Made by a program: the position numbers and the translations under genes. DNA of 64,000 bases, taken from NCBI RefSeq assembly GCF_000003195.3, contig NC_012871.2, positions 17,924,658-17,988,657 on the forward strand, in the 5' to 3' direction. The notes beneath the pieces are model-generated. The model ran no database searches. It was not told where the DNA came from and worked only from the letters and a program-made list of their open reading frames with translations. This document shows, in pieces, positions 24,482-36,479 of this stretch. Position 1 is the first letter of the stretch. Each line of letters starts with the position of its first letter. Origin of the DNA: Sorghum bicolor (taxonomy: Eukaryota > Streptophyta > Magnoliopsida > Poales > Poaceae).

Positions 24482-26521
24482 CTAGTCTCTGTTTTGTGGG
24501 GCCTCCTCTTCAGGATTGCCTTCTGGCATCTCTTTGGAGTCGTTGTCCGAGGCCCTGTTTGATTTGTTGTCTTTCTTGGGTCTTTCCACAGCGGCTTTTT
24601 TTGCTGGTCTGTTATTCAGGGCCTCCTCCATCAGAGAATCAGGGTCCAGATTACAAAAGGACTTCCTAAGATCACGAACTACAGAGACAGAGAGGGTAGG
24701 TGGGTCAATAGAGCAGCCAATACAATTCCGATCATTGCATTGGTTATTTTTGTAGCCCTTGGTTTTAGCGTGCACTCGTGCACTTCTTCTAACTGAGGCA
24801 TCAGAGATAATTGGCTTCTTACCACGCTTAGCCTTGCTTGGGGCTGCCGGGATTGGAATGGAGGGAGGTGTTGGAGTTTCCCTAGCTACACTTGTAGGGG
24901 CTTTGGGATCAGCATCATTATCATCATTAAGATCTGGGCAAGAAGTTGCAGGGGGTTCAGTGCAGGAAAAATCAGAAATTGTAACTGTGGGAGTAGTGGA
25001 AGGGAGGGTAAAAGGAAAGAAATTACCCTTGGAGAGCTTTGCAATCATTGACCACGCTGGAGATGAGAGAAGCTGCTGAGCCCATTCAAAAGTTCCTCGC
25101 TTGAGCATCATTAAAGTGAAGAAATCAACCCATTGTGTGGGGATGGGGACTGTGGGCAAAGTTCTATCAATTGTAGAGAAGTATTTGGCCCAATATCTGA
25201 GAGCAGCAGCGCATGGGCTTTTGGAATCAACAGATACTGGCAACTGCATTAGATCCACTGGAGGCACAAAAGTCTAAACGAAGCCCAACTGAATGTTACC
25301 CAGGTCTTGAGCAGGTGGAGGAGCTTGCTGATTTAATTCCTCAAAAGGTATCAGATCTTCAAGTGGTACTTCTTCTACCAAAAAGTTCTGGGGATTTTGT
25401 ACATGAGGGATGACTACCTCTGGAATCACTGGCACTGGAGGAGGTGGGGCTTCCTCGTCAGAAGAGCTAGTGAGGTCATCCATAGCTAGAACATGGTTCT
25501 GTAATTCAGGGGTGTCAGGAGCATTAACAGGACCCTCATGTTGTGCCTGAACAACTTCTTCCACAGCTGGGAGGACTAAATCATGGGCTCCTTCTGGATG
25601 AATATCTGGCAACTGAGCAAAACCATTTAGGCCTAGAGCCATATCAGGCTGAATAGGAATGAGAGGAGGGGCCAAATCTTCATTCTCTGCGTGTACTGGT
25701 TGATTGGGCCAAGCATCCCAGCCCATAGCCTGTAGGTTTTCTAAAATGAAAGGTGCTTGAGGAGCAGGGGGTGGTGGTGGTGGACCATGACCAGGCTGTC
25801 CGAAACCATGATAGAAGAATTGATTTGGATCAAAATCATCATCTTCTGGGGGGAAATCTTCATCTTGTGCATCTTGTCCAAGCATTTTTGTGAGTAGGAC
25901 CTCACATTGCACAGTCCAACTGTTGGAGACAAAGTCTGAACCTTCGGTAAACACAAAGAACCATGGGATGTCATCCAAGTCAGAAACCCTTACTTTGACT
26001 ATCGCTCTAGACATATAGTAATGATCCTCTTCCCAAAGCATAAGTTGTCCAAAAGAGGATACAGCTTTTTCCAACAGATTCTGAGTCGAGAGATCCAAAT
26101 CTAAACCCAAAAGCATCAAACAAACTTCATGTGTCATAACAGCAGATCTATTATTCCAGGCTCTGTTATGTGCAACAAAGGTAATGGTGCCATCTCCATA
26201 CTGGTGTGGACTATTCTCAATGAGATTATCCTTGTCAAAAAGGTAATTAAAACAAACAAAGGCCTGACCATGAGGACAGGGTTGCATTGTTCTGTAGCCA
26301 ACACCTTTGTGATTACGTAAGAAATCATGTAGGATATTACGGATGTCCAGGAAGTTTATCGGACCTTGCAGCATTGGGTTGAAGATGGCAATAGCCAGGT
26401 CATGGTTACGCTCCGGGACATGACCTATCACCACCCGACGCATTAATGATCTTCCATTGATCATTTGCTGCTGAGCACCATGAGGCATGAATGGAGTAGG
26501 ATCGACGAAGCGAAAAGCCAT
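24482..26521 (-). pseudogene. LINE ORF1-type protein, DUF4283-like
   Basis: A 680-codon frame starting MAFRFVDPTPFMPHGAQQQ, interrupted only by one in-frame stop at 25274. The first ~180 residues (HDLAIAIFNPMLQGPINFLD ... PCPHGQAFVCFNYLFDKD) resemble the RNA-binding DUF4283 region found in plant retroelement ORF1 proteins. Acidic and proline-rich stretches follow (EDFPPEDDDFDPNQFF, GHGPPPPPPAP). The C-terminus is lysine-rich with a CNDRNCIGC cluster. It would bind LINE RNA. It ends 55 bp before ORF2. Confidence 0.8.
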
Positions 26522-26575
26522 TGAACTCTGTGAAAAAGGGGGAGGAGGAACAGTAGCAATTGGGGTTTTCAGAAC

Positions 26576-27909
26576 CTAGAAGATATGACGAATAGGGGGA
26601 GGTTGAATGCCAAGGACCTGATGAGCATACTCACTAAAGTTGGAGAAGGATCTCACTAAGCTCGTCGGGGAGGAGGAGTTTGCAGTGATGAGATGGGCAC
26701 CCTCGTCGTCGTCATCAAAAGCTGGAGCAGAGAGCCTCCAAGGACGGGTCCAGGGGACCGTAATTGGGGGAGGAGGAGAAACTCCTAGATGGTAAGCTAA
26801 GAATTCAGCAGGGGAGGCGAAACGACGAGGGAGAGAAAAGTCATTGGTCCCATCGATCATAGGCTTGGGTGCACAGCAGGGCTTGGGAGAAGCAGGGGCA
26901 CCGACCCCATCAGTCATAGATTTGGTAGGGCGACGTTTCCAAGAAGGGAAGGAATTACGCTGCCGTTGAACCAGAGCAGGGGCATTAACCGAGGCGGGAA
27001 AACGCAGTTTCCAAAGGAGTGTCCAAAACAGAAACAACTATGGCACCGTAACAGGTTGCGGTAGGAAGGTCGTTGATGATCATGGGCCAGACAGCGAGAG
27101 CAGGCCAAAGGCCCAGATAACTGATGATTTGGTCTGGCCCCCAAAATTCCAGCATATTTAAACTTGTGGATATTGGCATTAAGCTCCAAATTAAGAGGAG
27201 CTAAATTAGCAGATTTTTTGCGAATAAAGGTGGCTTGATGAGCATTAACACCTGAATTTGAAAAACTAGAGGGCCTTCCAGGAGCAGCCGCACGAACTGG
27301 AACGGAGTTAGCTCCGGCGAGCGGCGGCGGACGTACCAGGGGTTGATGTCCAGTGCGCGGCGGCGGATGTGCCAGGGGCTGATGCTTATTACGGCTGACA
27401 GTGGTCCATTTGGCTTTCTCTTCAGCAGACCAACGTACAAATTCTCCCTGGTAGCGAGGGCCACCATTGTGCCAGAGATTGAAGAAAATCTTGAAGCTCG
27501 AACCTTCAAAGGATCGAAGCTTGTATATGTGGAAACCAACAACCTGAGAAGAAACAGAGAACCGGAACACACGATCTCCCAAAGACCGAACATTGAACAA
27601 TTCAGCAGAACCTCCGATAACAGACTGGAGGATTAGGGATGCCGAACGTTCGTCCAACTTAAACTTGCACCGGCCAACAGAAAGAACGAGAAAGAAGTGG
27701 GGTGATGGAGGGACGGGACAAACCGAAAGACCATACTTGCGGAGGATCTCAGCTTCCACAACCTTCCCTGGTCCGAAGCTAAGACCAGAAAGCTCTATCG
27801 TGGGGGAGTTTGTCAGCCGGCACATCATCGACCCAGCGTTCTGCTTCACCATGCTGTTCGGGTCAAAAGCTTTTGAATAATGTACATGCGTGTACAAATC
27901 AGTTTTCAC
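26576..27909 (-). pseudogene. LINE 5' ORF with zinc knuckle
   Basis: The reading opens near MKTDLYTHVHYSKAF and includes VFRFSVSSQVVGFHIYKL and FKIFFNLWHNGGPRYQGE, a block common in grass L1 ORF1. It then has a cysteine-rich tail with the CX2CX4HX4C knuckle CHSCFCFGHSFGNC (~27010-27050). A frameshift near 26990 moves the reading to a second frame that continues to a stop at 26576 (ending LGIQPPPIRHIF). It is separated by 54 bp from the DUF4283-like ORF. Whether these are one split ORF1 or two ORFs cannot be told from one copy. Confidence 0.75.
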
Positions 27910-28011
27910 GTTTCAGGTCCGAGTCCCGGACACGCGTTGCATGCAACGGAAACGGACTCGGACTCGGACTCCGACTGCGATACACCGCGCGTAGGCATGA
28001 ATTGGCCCACC

Positions 28012-28027
28012 AAGATCGGTGAATATT
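28012..28027. repeat. Target-site duplication of L1-type LINE, right copy
   Basis: AAGATCGGTGAATATT, identical to 6808-6823, marking the LINE 5' end. Confidence 0.92.
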
Positions 28028-28175
28028 GGTCCTCATATTCCTTAGAATCCCCATAACAGAAAATCTGACTTTTACAAAAATTAATTTTCAAGCCTGATAA
28101 CTATTCAAAAGCATATAAAAGAATTTTCGTACTTTTTTGCTTGCTGAATATCATGTTCCAGGAATCCAAACAACA
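28028..28175 (-). pseudogene. Old LINE reverse-transcriptase fragment, 5' part
   Basis: The minus strand reads LSGLKINFCKSQIFCYGDSK, the conserved block just after the RT catalytic loop of plant LINEs, followed by EYEDQYSPIF into the duplication. It joins with 6125-6807 after removal of the younger LINE. No target duplication of its own was found. Confidence 0.75.
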
Positions 28176-28575
28176 CAGATGATTACTATTAATAATGTAG
28201 ATTTTCTTAATTTTACTTTACCACTAGTCACCTCAACAGTGCCATCTTATTTTTCGAAAGCATCAAACTCTTATATTTTCTAAAACAACAAAAATCTGAT
28301 GAATCCATCCTTTTCGGGGTTCAGTGAGCAAAAGTATTAGTACTATTATCTGAATCTAAGTAGTAGGAGCTTCTAATCCGTAAATATCAAAGGTAGAGAT
28401 AGATAGATATCGATAGAGAGATAGATAGCTACTCCTGACACCGAAATCTGCACTCAAAATCGAGGCAGATTTATGCAGTGTAGCTTTCCTTGAACCACGG
28501 CTCAAGAACATTATTTCAAAGTGTTCTTATTATTAGGAGCGATTAGATATCATTATCATCATAGGCACATGGTAA
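28176..28575. other. Intergenic, 3' flank of clathrin light chain gene
   Basis: About 400 bp without coding sequence; it contains a short (GATA)-like run at ~28396-28428 and probably the 3' UTR of the adjacent minus-strand gene. Nothing else was recognised. Confidence 0.5.
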
Positions 28576-29953
28576 TCACTTCTTGATCGGTTGCTCGGGT
28601 GCCTTTTCTGCCGGCGTTTCAGCTGCCACCGGTGGAGATCCAGCAGCAGTGGTGCTCACGGCAGCCTTGTCATCACTGCCATCAGTCTTCTTCTCCGCCG
28701 GTCCAGCCGCCTGCTTACCATCCTTCTTCTCGTCCTTGTTGCCATCTTTCTTGGCGTCCTTACCTCCATCCTTCTTCTCCTCCTCCTTGGCCTGCGGTGG
28801 AGACGGCGGCACCATGTGCGCTGGTGGTTTCTCCTTGAGTTTCACGAGCACATGGCGCATGCGGGAGAGGTCGGTGGCCTTGCCGGGCTTGGGACCCTGC
28901 ACCACCACGATGCCGGGCTTCCGCTCCTGCTCCTTCCTCTTGCCCCTCTTCTCCAGCCCCGGGATCTCGTGCGGCACCAGCTCCGCGATCGCCTTCCAGT
29001 ACTGCCGGTCTGCCTCCTTGTGGAACCTCTCTTGGTTTGCCAGGGACAGCTGTTGGTTTTGGTTGGTGGTGGTACAACAGAGGCATCAACAACGATTACA
29101 GTTACATCATTTGATTTGATCGTTAACGATGTGTCGAATTCTCAGATCGGTGCATGCATACCTTCTCCCTGTCTCTGTTGTGCGTTCGGTTCGTCTCGCA
29201 GTTGAGCCTGCGCTTATCAAGGAAGGACTTCTTGAACTGCTCTGCTTCTGCGATGATCTCGTCGCGACGCTCCCTCTCCTTCCGTTCCTTCTCCTCCAGC
29301 ATCGATGCATTCTGGCTGAAAATCAAGCAATCCATTCGAATTTCTCAATCTTCTGGTCAGAAATCATCTAGAATCGCGCTCCGCATTCAAATGCAAATTG
29401 AAGCGACGAGATGTACAGAATTTCAGATCAGGGATCTTGCGACGACAAAACGAGTCACTCACCGGCGCCACTCTCGGCGGAGGATGCCCTCTTCCCTCAT
29501 GGCCTCCGGCGGCGGCAGGACGGCGCCATCGTCGGCGGCGCCACTGAACAGGTCCTCATCGAGGCCGCCACCGCCAATGCCGATGCCTCCTACGACGTGC
29601 GCTGCGCCATCCATCACGTCCTGGGCGCCCATGACATGTTCCACGCCGTTCGCGTCGCTGCCGGCGTACCCGTACGCGGGGCCGCCGTTGGAGTAAGGCG
29701 GCATGCCGAAGACTCCGTACCCGCCGCCGTCTCCCGCGGCGCCGCCCAGATCGTCCTCCGAGACGACGGTGCCGAAGGACGAGTAGGACGCGGCGAAGCG
29801 GTGGCCGCGGCGCATGCCCAAGCCGAGGCCCTGCTGCTCGCCGCCGCCGCCGTACTCGGCTGCGATTCCGTCGGCGGCAGGGTCGTCGAAGGGGGCCGGC
29901 GGTAGCGCGTCGTCATCTCCTACGACCGCCGTGATGGAGTCGAATGAGGACAT
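28576..29953 (-). CDS. Clathrin light chain (three exons)
   Basis: Exons on the minus strand are 29953-29463, 29315-29162 and 29049-28576, giving 372 residues. All introns are GT-AG: donors gtgagt and gtatgc, acceptors tttcag and aacag. The start [15 protein letters not shown] is the first Met with light-chain similarity. Residues 1-155 are acidic/glycine-rich and carry the plant version of the N-terminal region. The coiled-coil heavy-chain-binding core follows ([19 protein letters not shown], then [19 protein letters not shown] across the exon 2-3 junction). The C-terminus has a conserved [11 protein letters not shown] block and ends in a lysine/aspartate-rich, alanine-rich tail. Light chains bind clathrin heavy chain on the triskelion hub and regulate coat assembly at the plasma membrane and trans-Golgi. 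Plant light chains are usually shorter (~260-340 residues); the extra length is low-complexity. Confidence 0.92.
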
Positions 29954-30089
29954 GATCGCTCGTTGTGGTATCTTGGCTTGCAAGGTTTTGGATCCGACAC
30001 AAATGGAGTGGAGGTGGAGGTGCTGCGAAGCAGAGGCTCCCAAGTGTTTGACCGTTTTTATCTCCCGCCCGCAGGTGGCGGGAAACATT
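29954..30089 (-). promoter_or_regulatory. 5' UTR / proximal promoter of clathrin light chain gene
   Basis: 136 bp between the start codon and the duplicated block upstream. It contains GC-rich 'cccgcccgcaggtggcggg'. No TATAAA was found on the minus strand. The transcription start cannot be placed from sequence. Confidence 0.4.
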
Positions 30090-30160
30090 CTTCCTCTTTG
30101 CGCTCTTGTCTCTCCATACACATCTTTGCTCTATAAAATTTCTTTTTTACAATAACAATA
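30090..30160. repeat. 71-bp direct repeat, copy 1
   Basis: It starts 'cttcctctttgcgctcttgt' and is repeated almost exactly at 30490-30559 (only small indels in a T run). The two copies begin exactly 400 bp apart and flank a MITE. Confidence 0.9.
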
Positions 30161-30163
30161 TTT

Positions 30164-30489
30164 CGAACTTGTTTGGCACAGCTCAACTTCACTAGTAAAG
30201 TTGTTTTTTTGAAAATAGCTTCATGAGTAACTTTCTAGATGAAGCTAAGCTGTTTTGGAAAAAGTGTTTGGTAAAATAGCTTCACTAACTACTTCATACA
30301 TAGTTGAGAGAGAGAAATGAGAGAGAGAGCTGCAATAAGCTACTTTTTTCAGCTTCATCCAACTTATGACTTTGTGAGATGAGAGGAAAAACAGCTTCAC
30401 TCATAAAGCTATTTTAGAAATAAGTGTTTAGCAAAAAAAAACAGCTCACAATAGCTCATGAAGCTGTTGTGAGCTGTACCAAACAGGCC
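30164..30489. mobile_element. TIR MITE between direct repeats
   Basis: About 325 bp with inverted ends CTTGTTTGGCACAGCTC and GAGCTGTACCAAACAGGCCC and an interior rich in 'agcttcat/atgaagct' words. The ends and size fit a non-autonomous DNA transposon, probably hAT- or PIF-like; I cannot assign the superfamily. It is flanked by the long direct repeat, not by a short target duplication I can see. Confidence 0.7.
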
Positions 30490-30559
30490 CTTCCTCTTTG
30501 CGCTCTTGTCTCTCCATACACATCTTTGCTCTATAAAATCTTTTTTAACAATAACAATA
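30490..30559. repeat. 71-bp direct repeat, copy 2
   Basis: Second copy of 30090-30160, with a one-base shorter T run. Confidence 0.9.
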
Positions 30560-30599
30560 CTTTTTTTTCAAGATTCAGTACAGACGTAACACTCATATA

Positions 30600-30832
30600 C
30601 TTTCTCCGTCCTATTAGAAATATCGTTTTTTACTTTTAGATTTCTTATTTAATTGTTCGTTTTATTTAATTTTTAATACAAATAGTAAAATAAATAAATT
30701 ATTATTAAAATATTTTTATTAACAAAATAAATTATAACAAAACAAATAATATTTATACATAAATTTTGAATAAAACGAACCATCAAAAAGTTTAAAAGTA
30801 AAAAAATAACATTTTTAATGAGACCGAAGGAG
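30600..30832. mobile_element. Stowaway-like MITE, degenerate
   Basis: It opens TTTCTCCGTCCTATTAG and closes AATGAGACCGAAGGAG, a decayed CTCCCTCCGTCCC-type Stowaway terminus, flanked by TA. The AT-rich interior forms a long imperfect hairpin (ttaaaagtaaaa against ttttacttttag). About 233 bp, non-coding. Confidence 0.75.
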
Positions 30833-31590
<758 letters not shown>

Positions 31591-31643
31591 ACCCTGGGTA
31601 CTAAATAGTAATTAGTACCCGAGCGAACCCAACGCACCGCTGG

Positions 31644-32464
31644 TTGAGCCACACTTCGGCGGGTGCTGCCTCCGTCTTTTTTCTTTCTCCAGCACCCACC
31701 TCTTATATAATTATTATATTCTTTTTCCGATCCAATTTTTCACGTTCCATTATTGATCGTGGGAGACGCCGATTTTTTTATCCGCACTCATCCACACGAC
31801 CCAACTCGCCGCCGCCCCCGCCGCACAGCCTCAGCTCGCCGCCGCGCCTGCTCCCTTGTTCGGTTCCGGTGAGCTCTCTGCACTTGGGCCCGCGTCTGCT
31901 ACCCATCCCATTGCATCGAGCTGGTAGCAGTTTGTCTTCTCGTCTCCAAATCTTCACCTTCTTCCGAATCCCTATGCTGAGTGAATCCACGACGGCGACC
32001 ACGTCTTATCCGCAACTACCTTGCCCGATGGATTCGGCAGCGGCGACGTCCTCGCCATACCTGCAGCACCCATCTACATATGGCGGCATCGGCGGCGGTG
32101 TCCATGGCGGCGCCGTATCCGCGCCATCCACAGCATCCCTCCACAGAGCCCCTCAGCATGATTCGACGGCGGCAGCGGCACCCTCACCTTATACGTACGA
32201 GGAGAATCGCTCACCTCAACCATCCCCTAGTATGGTACGCATCCATCCTGACTCACATTCGATTCTCCAATTTTGGTCCTTTTTATTGTTGGGGATGGGA
32301 ATTAACGATTAGTTGGCAATCTCACTTTCTTGTGTTGTGTGCAGATCCAAGACCTAAAGAAGTTTGTTTGATTATGATCTTTTTGCTCATGGAGATCTGG
32401 AATCTATTTACAGGAAGATGCAAGTTGAGGAACTTTCAGGCCATGTATTTAATTTGTTTAAAAA
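31644..32464 (+). pseudogene. Exon-like captured host gene fragment, unrecognised
   Basis: A GC-rich open stretch reads MLSESTTATTSYPQLP from 31974 (or an upstream Met at 31644). It is rich in Ser, Ala, Pro and Gly and ends SPQPSPSM at 32234 before a GT donor (ggtacgc). A candidate acceptor (gtgtgcag) lies at 32344, and after a frame change the sequence reads FDYDLFAHGDLESIYRKMQ and VEELSGHVFN, which looks like real protein. I do not recognise the family. The frame mismatch after the intron argues for decay. It lies just inside the left inverted repeat. Confidence 0.5.
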
Positions 32465-33099
32465 TATATGCACATTGCGACTTTTATATTTAATTTTGTT
32501 TTTTACATTGTTCTAGTGCAAAATAGCAGTACAACACTGCTGCAGCAACACGGCATGATCTCATCTGCCATTAAAATCGATCTATGTTCTGCTCGCATGG
32601 GTAATTCTTTATCTTTTCCTTGTTGCATGAAATGAGCCTGGAGGTTGTTTAGCTTACTAGATATAGCTTATTTGTATCATTTATAAATTACTGCAAGGGA
32701 CCTTTTTGCCTCATATTTTTCTTACCAGTTTAGTTATGCTTTGTACTTATTTTTTATTTTCAGTCAACACAGACCTGTTCACCTGTCCAGTTCTCTAATC
32801 TTCTTTTGATTGTTTAATCTAACAAGTTGCTAGTCCGCTATTCATATTGCTGTTATCTCCTTCCTATCCTTGTTTTGTTTTCTCATGCTTTCTATTTTTA
32901 GAATAAAGAACCGTAGATACAATAGTTTTTTGCTCTTTAGTCTGTAATCTAGTTCACTAATCTTTCTTTATAATAATATCTCCACAACATAAAATAGAAA
33001 ATATTTTCTCCCTTCTTGTTCACTTCTTTCAATTTACATATACATAGAAAAATAAAATAATAATAAGACTCGCATCCAAATTGAGTACAAGAAAATTTA

Positions 33100-33342
33100 G
33101 GCCTTGTTTAGTTACGAAAAGTGAAAAGTTTTCGGAACTGTAGCACTTTCGTTTGTTTGTGACAAATATTATCCAATCATAGACTAACTAGGATCAAAAG
33201 ATTCGTCTCGTGATTTACAGCTAAACTGTGTAATTAGTTTTTGTTTTCGTTTATATTTAATGTTTCATGCATGTGCCATAAGATTCGATGTGACGGGGAA
33301 TCTTGAAAACTTTTTGGTTTTCAGGGTGAACTAAACAAAGCC
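33100..33342. mobile_element. Tourist-like MITE
   Basis: 243 bp with ends GGCCTTGTTTAGTTACG and GGTGAACTAAACAAAGCC and a TTA duplication on both sides (33097-33099, 33343-33345), the expected TWA target. It lies inside the 5.4-kb TIR element and is therefore younger. Confidence 0.9.
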
Positions 33343-33345
33343 TTA

Positions 33346-36300
33346 GAAAATTATAGCAATATGAATCTTGCTAACTAAGCATTTGCATCGATTTTCAGCT
33401 TAGCAGAAATGGATGATTCGTACATGATGTCACTTTATATGAATATATACATTTTTTTAGCAAGAAACTTATATTAATATATATAAAGATTTAACTTTCA
33501 CATGCATCAAATGTAAATAAAATATCTCTATGCCCATTCTTATCCAATATACATCTAAATCTTCAGATATACTAGTAGACCTTAGCATCCAGAGGTCCAC
33601 ACGGAGCTGCCTGCTTGGATAGGCTACAGCGCCTGCTAAGTAGCCACTAAGCATGCACTATCTAGAACTAAACGAAGTCAAGACGAGAGTAATTTTTATC
33701 CTTGTCTTCTACATGGTCTTTATTATCCCTTGCATGTGCATCTGTGCTGTTTTCTTGCTTGCAAGCCAAGAGTTGTGGTGATATAGAATTTATTCTGATA
33801 GTACTCCTTGTATTTAGCTAATTGCTTTTCAGTCAAATATGACCTTAGTAGTCCTAGTCTTACCTTTTATTTATGATGCTTGAGTTCTTACCTAGTCATC
33901 ACAGCACTCCTTGGGATGGGATCAATATTTGCGGTTTGACTAATGAACTTCTATGTTAAGAATAAATTTGGGCACAAGTATTTCTGGATCGAACTCACAA
34001 TGTAATTTGAAAGTTGAATTTATATGGTTAAGAATACATTTGCTCACATGAGCAGTGTGTGTATCCAAGACTCAAAAACAATATTTGTTGTTTACTTGTT
34101 TGAACAAAGAGATTTTGTTGTTAGAAATAAATCTGGCCACAAGGTTTTGTGTTGAACAAATGTTTCTTTATGACTGAAATAAAACAAAGTTTGTGGTTTG
34201 AAAAATGATTTTTTGTGGCGAAGGATAAATTTGATATATGGAAAATTATGCTTGAAGATCCACAAGAGTATAAATTTTGCAGTTGTTTCCATTGATAATT
34301 AGTTTCTTTTTCAGCGGTGCTAATTTTCCAATTTTACACATTTAATTTATGGCTGCTTTAGCTTCCAAATCATTAACACTAGTTATTTCTATTTTTTATC
34401 ATTTTAGTTAGCCTTCCACCAGTAGGAGATGTCTGCTTCATCTGCACTCCATCAGCAACAGTAGCGTGCCGCTAGCACAAAAAAAAAGGTATGCTGGAGA
34501 ATGCAGCTCTTCCCTGCAGCTAGTTTTCTTCTGCCTCTGTTTTCTTCCACTAAAATTGCAGCCACCAATCAGTGATATTTGTGTGATTAAAACTAACCGA
34601 GTTAATTCGTATTTTCCAATTCTTGCTCAAAGGCTGCTTTTGACTAAATTGGATTTACCTTTCATATTCACTTTGAATATATTATAGGCAATTTCAACTT
34701 AACTAAATACTTCACCTCGCGAATCAAACTGTATGCTGAGTTAAGCAAATTGATTATTGCAGTCCAAAAGTTAGGTTTAGTAATTCTTTGTTCACTCAGC
34801 TGTTGCATGGTGCTTTCCTCACTAGCAGCCTTCACCTAGCAAGATCCCAATGAGGCAATGAGGCACGCGCAATCCTTATCTTTTTTTTTTGGATTTGGAT
34901 TAGGCTAATTTTAGGCTTATCTGTAGATTGTGAATTCTTTGCACAGTCATTTCTCCAGCTGCTGGTGTTGTATTATATGGGGCATTCCTAGAGTTGAGCA
35001 CAAAGTCCTTAATACCCTTAATATCCTAGTGGCTTGGAAAATATTGAAAAACTAAAATGCTTTTGTGTTTGAGGGTGATAGGCCTAACATAGAGGTGCTG
35101 CTTCATTGGGCTTCCAATGAAGATGCCCTGTGGTGCTTGGTAGGGGCATCTGCATTGCATAGGCTTTTGGCTAGGCCCCTTGTCGTAGATCATTAATGAG
35201 TTGAGTCTTTTCTTTTTTGGGTCAGGGTTGTATGTAGACTATTTTCAGATTATTTACATCTATCATTCTAATTTCCCTTTCAAGCCAAATTTATGTTTTT
35301 CTTTTTTGCAGGAAATAAACCTTCTTGTGTGGATGGATGCTTTTAGTTGATTACCACAGATATACATGTCGCCGTGGCCTACCTCTAAACTATTAGAATC
35401 CTAATATCCTCCATTACATGTGCTATAATAGATTGTTATATAATTATTTATGTATCCTACTATCTTCTACCCATAATCTTGGTTTCAAAGGTGACTAGGT
35501 GTCCAGGCGAGATCTAGTTGTGCGCCTAGGCGACAAGGCACCACTGTTCCCCAAGGCGAGCTAGGTTCGCTGTGGACGCCTAGGCCGTTGCCTTTGAAGC
35601 AGGGCTCATAATACTTTCCCTTTTGTTTTGTTTCAAGCTATATAAGGTTCCAGACTTCCAGTTGATCCATTTATATTATTATAAGTATAATAACATATTA
35701 CTTAGGTACTACATTAATTTTTTACCGTTTTCTTGAGTATCTATAATGTATCCTTGGCTTATTGAATTTACTGTAAGCTAAGTTATGCTATCACCATTCT
35801 TCACTTATAAAAATATGTTAATGCTTCTCATATACAATTATACACTACAGATTCTTCACTCTGAAAAAGACAAGACACTCTCTATGGATGGTGAACATTT
35901 TTACCATTTTCATCTAAAAGAACAAAATATAAACATTTGTAGTTTTCAAATAGCTAAACAATCTTAAGCAAATATTAGGTGGAGATTGCTCTACAATGTT
36001 TTTAGGTAAATAGTTTATATTTTATCTGCTAGTATTTTTGTACTTAACTAATTGTATTATTAATGGTTTTGATCAAAGCAGGATGCATTCGGGGTTGTCT
36101 AACCTGTGCTTTCCGTAGGGTGGTTCGTCCTGTTTGGTGCCTACTGCTGCAGTATTCTTCATATACGGGAATGTTACAAAGATCACTATAGTACCCACTA
36201 GAATTGTATTAAAGTTACAAAATTTCAAGTTACTTTGGTAACAAATAATGTTTGTCACCAACTTACTTTTATGCTTTGATCCTAGACAAACATAGAAAAT

Positions 36301-36470
36301 GTTGCACATACTTTGATTTGACAATTTTATTGTTCTTCATGAACAAATACTTAACAATTTTATATTGAAAACTATAAAATGTTATTCTTGACAGGGATTA
36401 ATAATTGAAAACATAGTATGATTTTGTACTTATAACAGCTTTACACTTTAACTATAAAAATTCATTGTTC
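33346..36470. other. Interior of TIR element, mostly non-coding
   Basis: About 3.1 kb of AT-rich sequence without an ORF above 75 codons. Two small exon-like patches stand out: 34425-34480 (tctgcttcatctgcactcca) and 36080-36160. A palindromic 'ggcgcctaggcga' type block at 35490-35600, rich in 'aggcg/cgcct', resembles a known grass repeat class. No confident gene. Confidence 0.4.
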
Positions 36471-36479
36471 TTGACAGCG

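Larger units (their letters stand above)
22977..28011 (-). mobile_element. L1-type LINE, 5' half
   Basis: The proximal half of the LINE: 5' leader from 28011 (with several 'ggactc' repeats at 27955-27975), ORF1 region and the endonuclease half of ORF2, ending at the gypsy insertion. The right edge is fixed by the 16-bp duplication at 28012-28027. Confidence 0.92.

Noticed and set aside
28583..29205. Long + strand ORFs opposite the clathrin light chain exons
   Set aside because: Antisense shadows caused by GC-rich codons; the minus-strand frames carry the conserved protein and splice sites.
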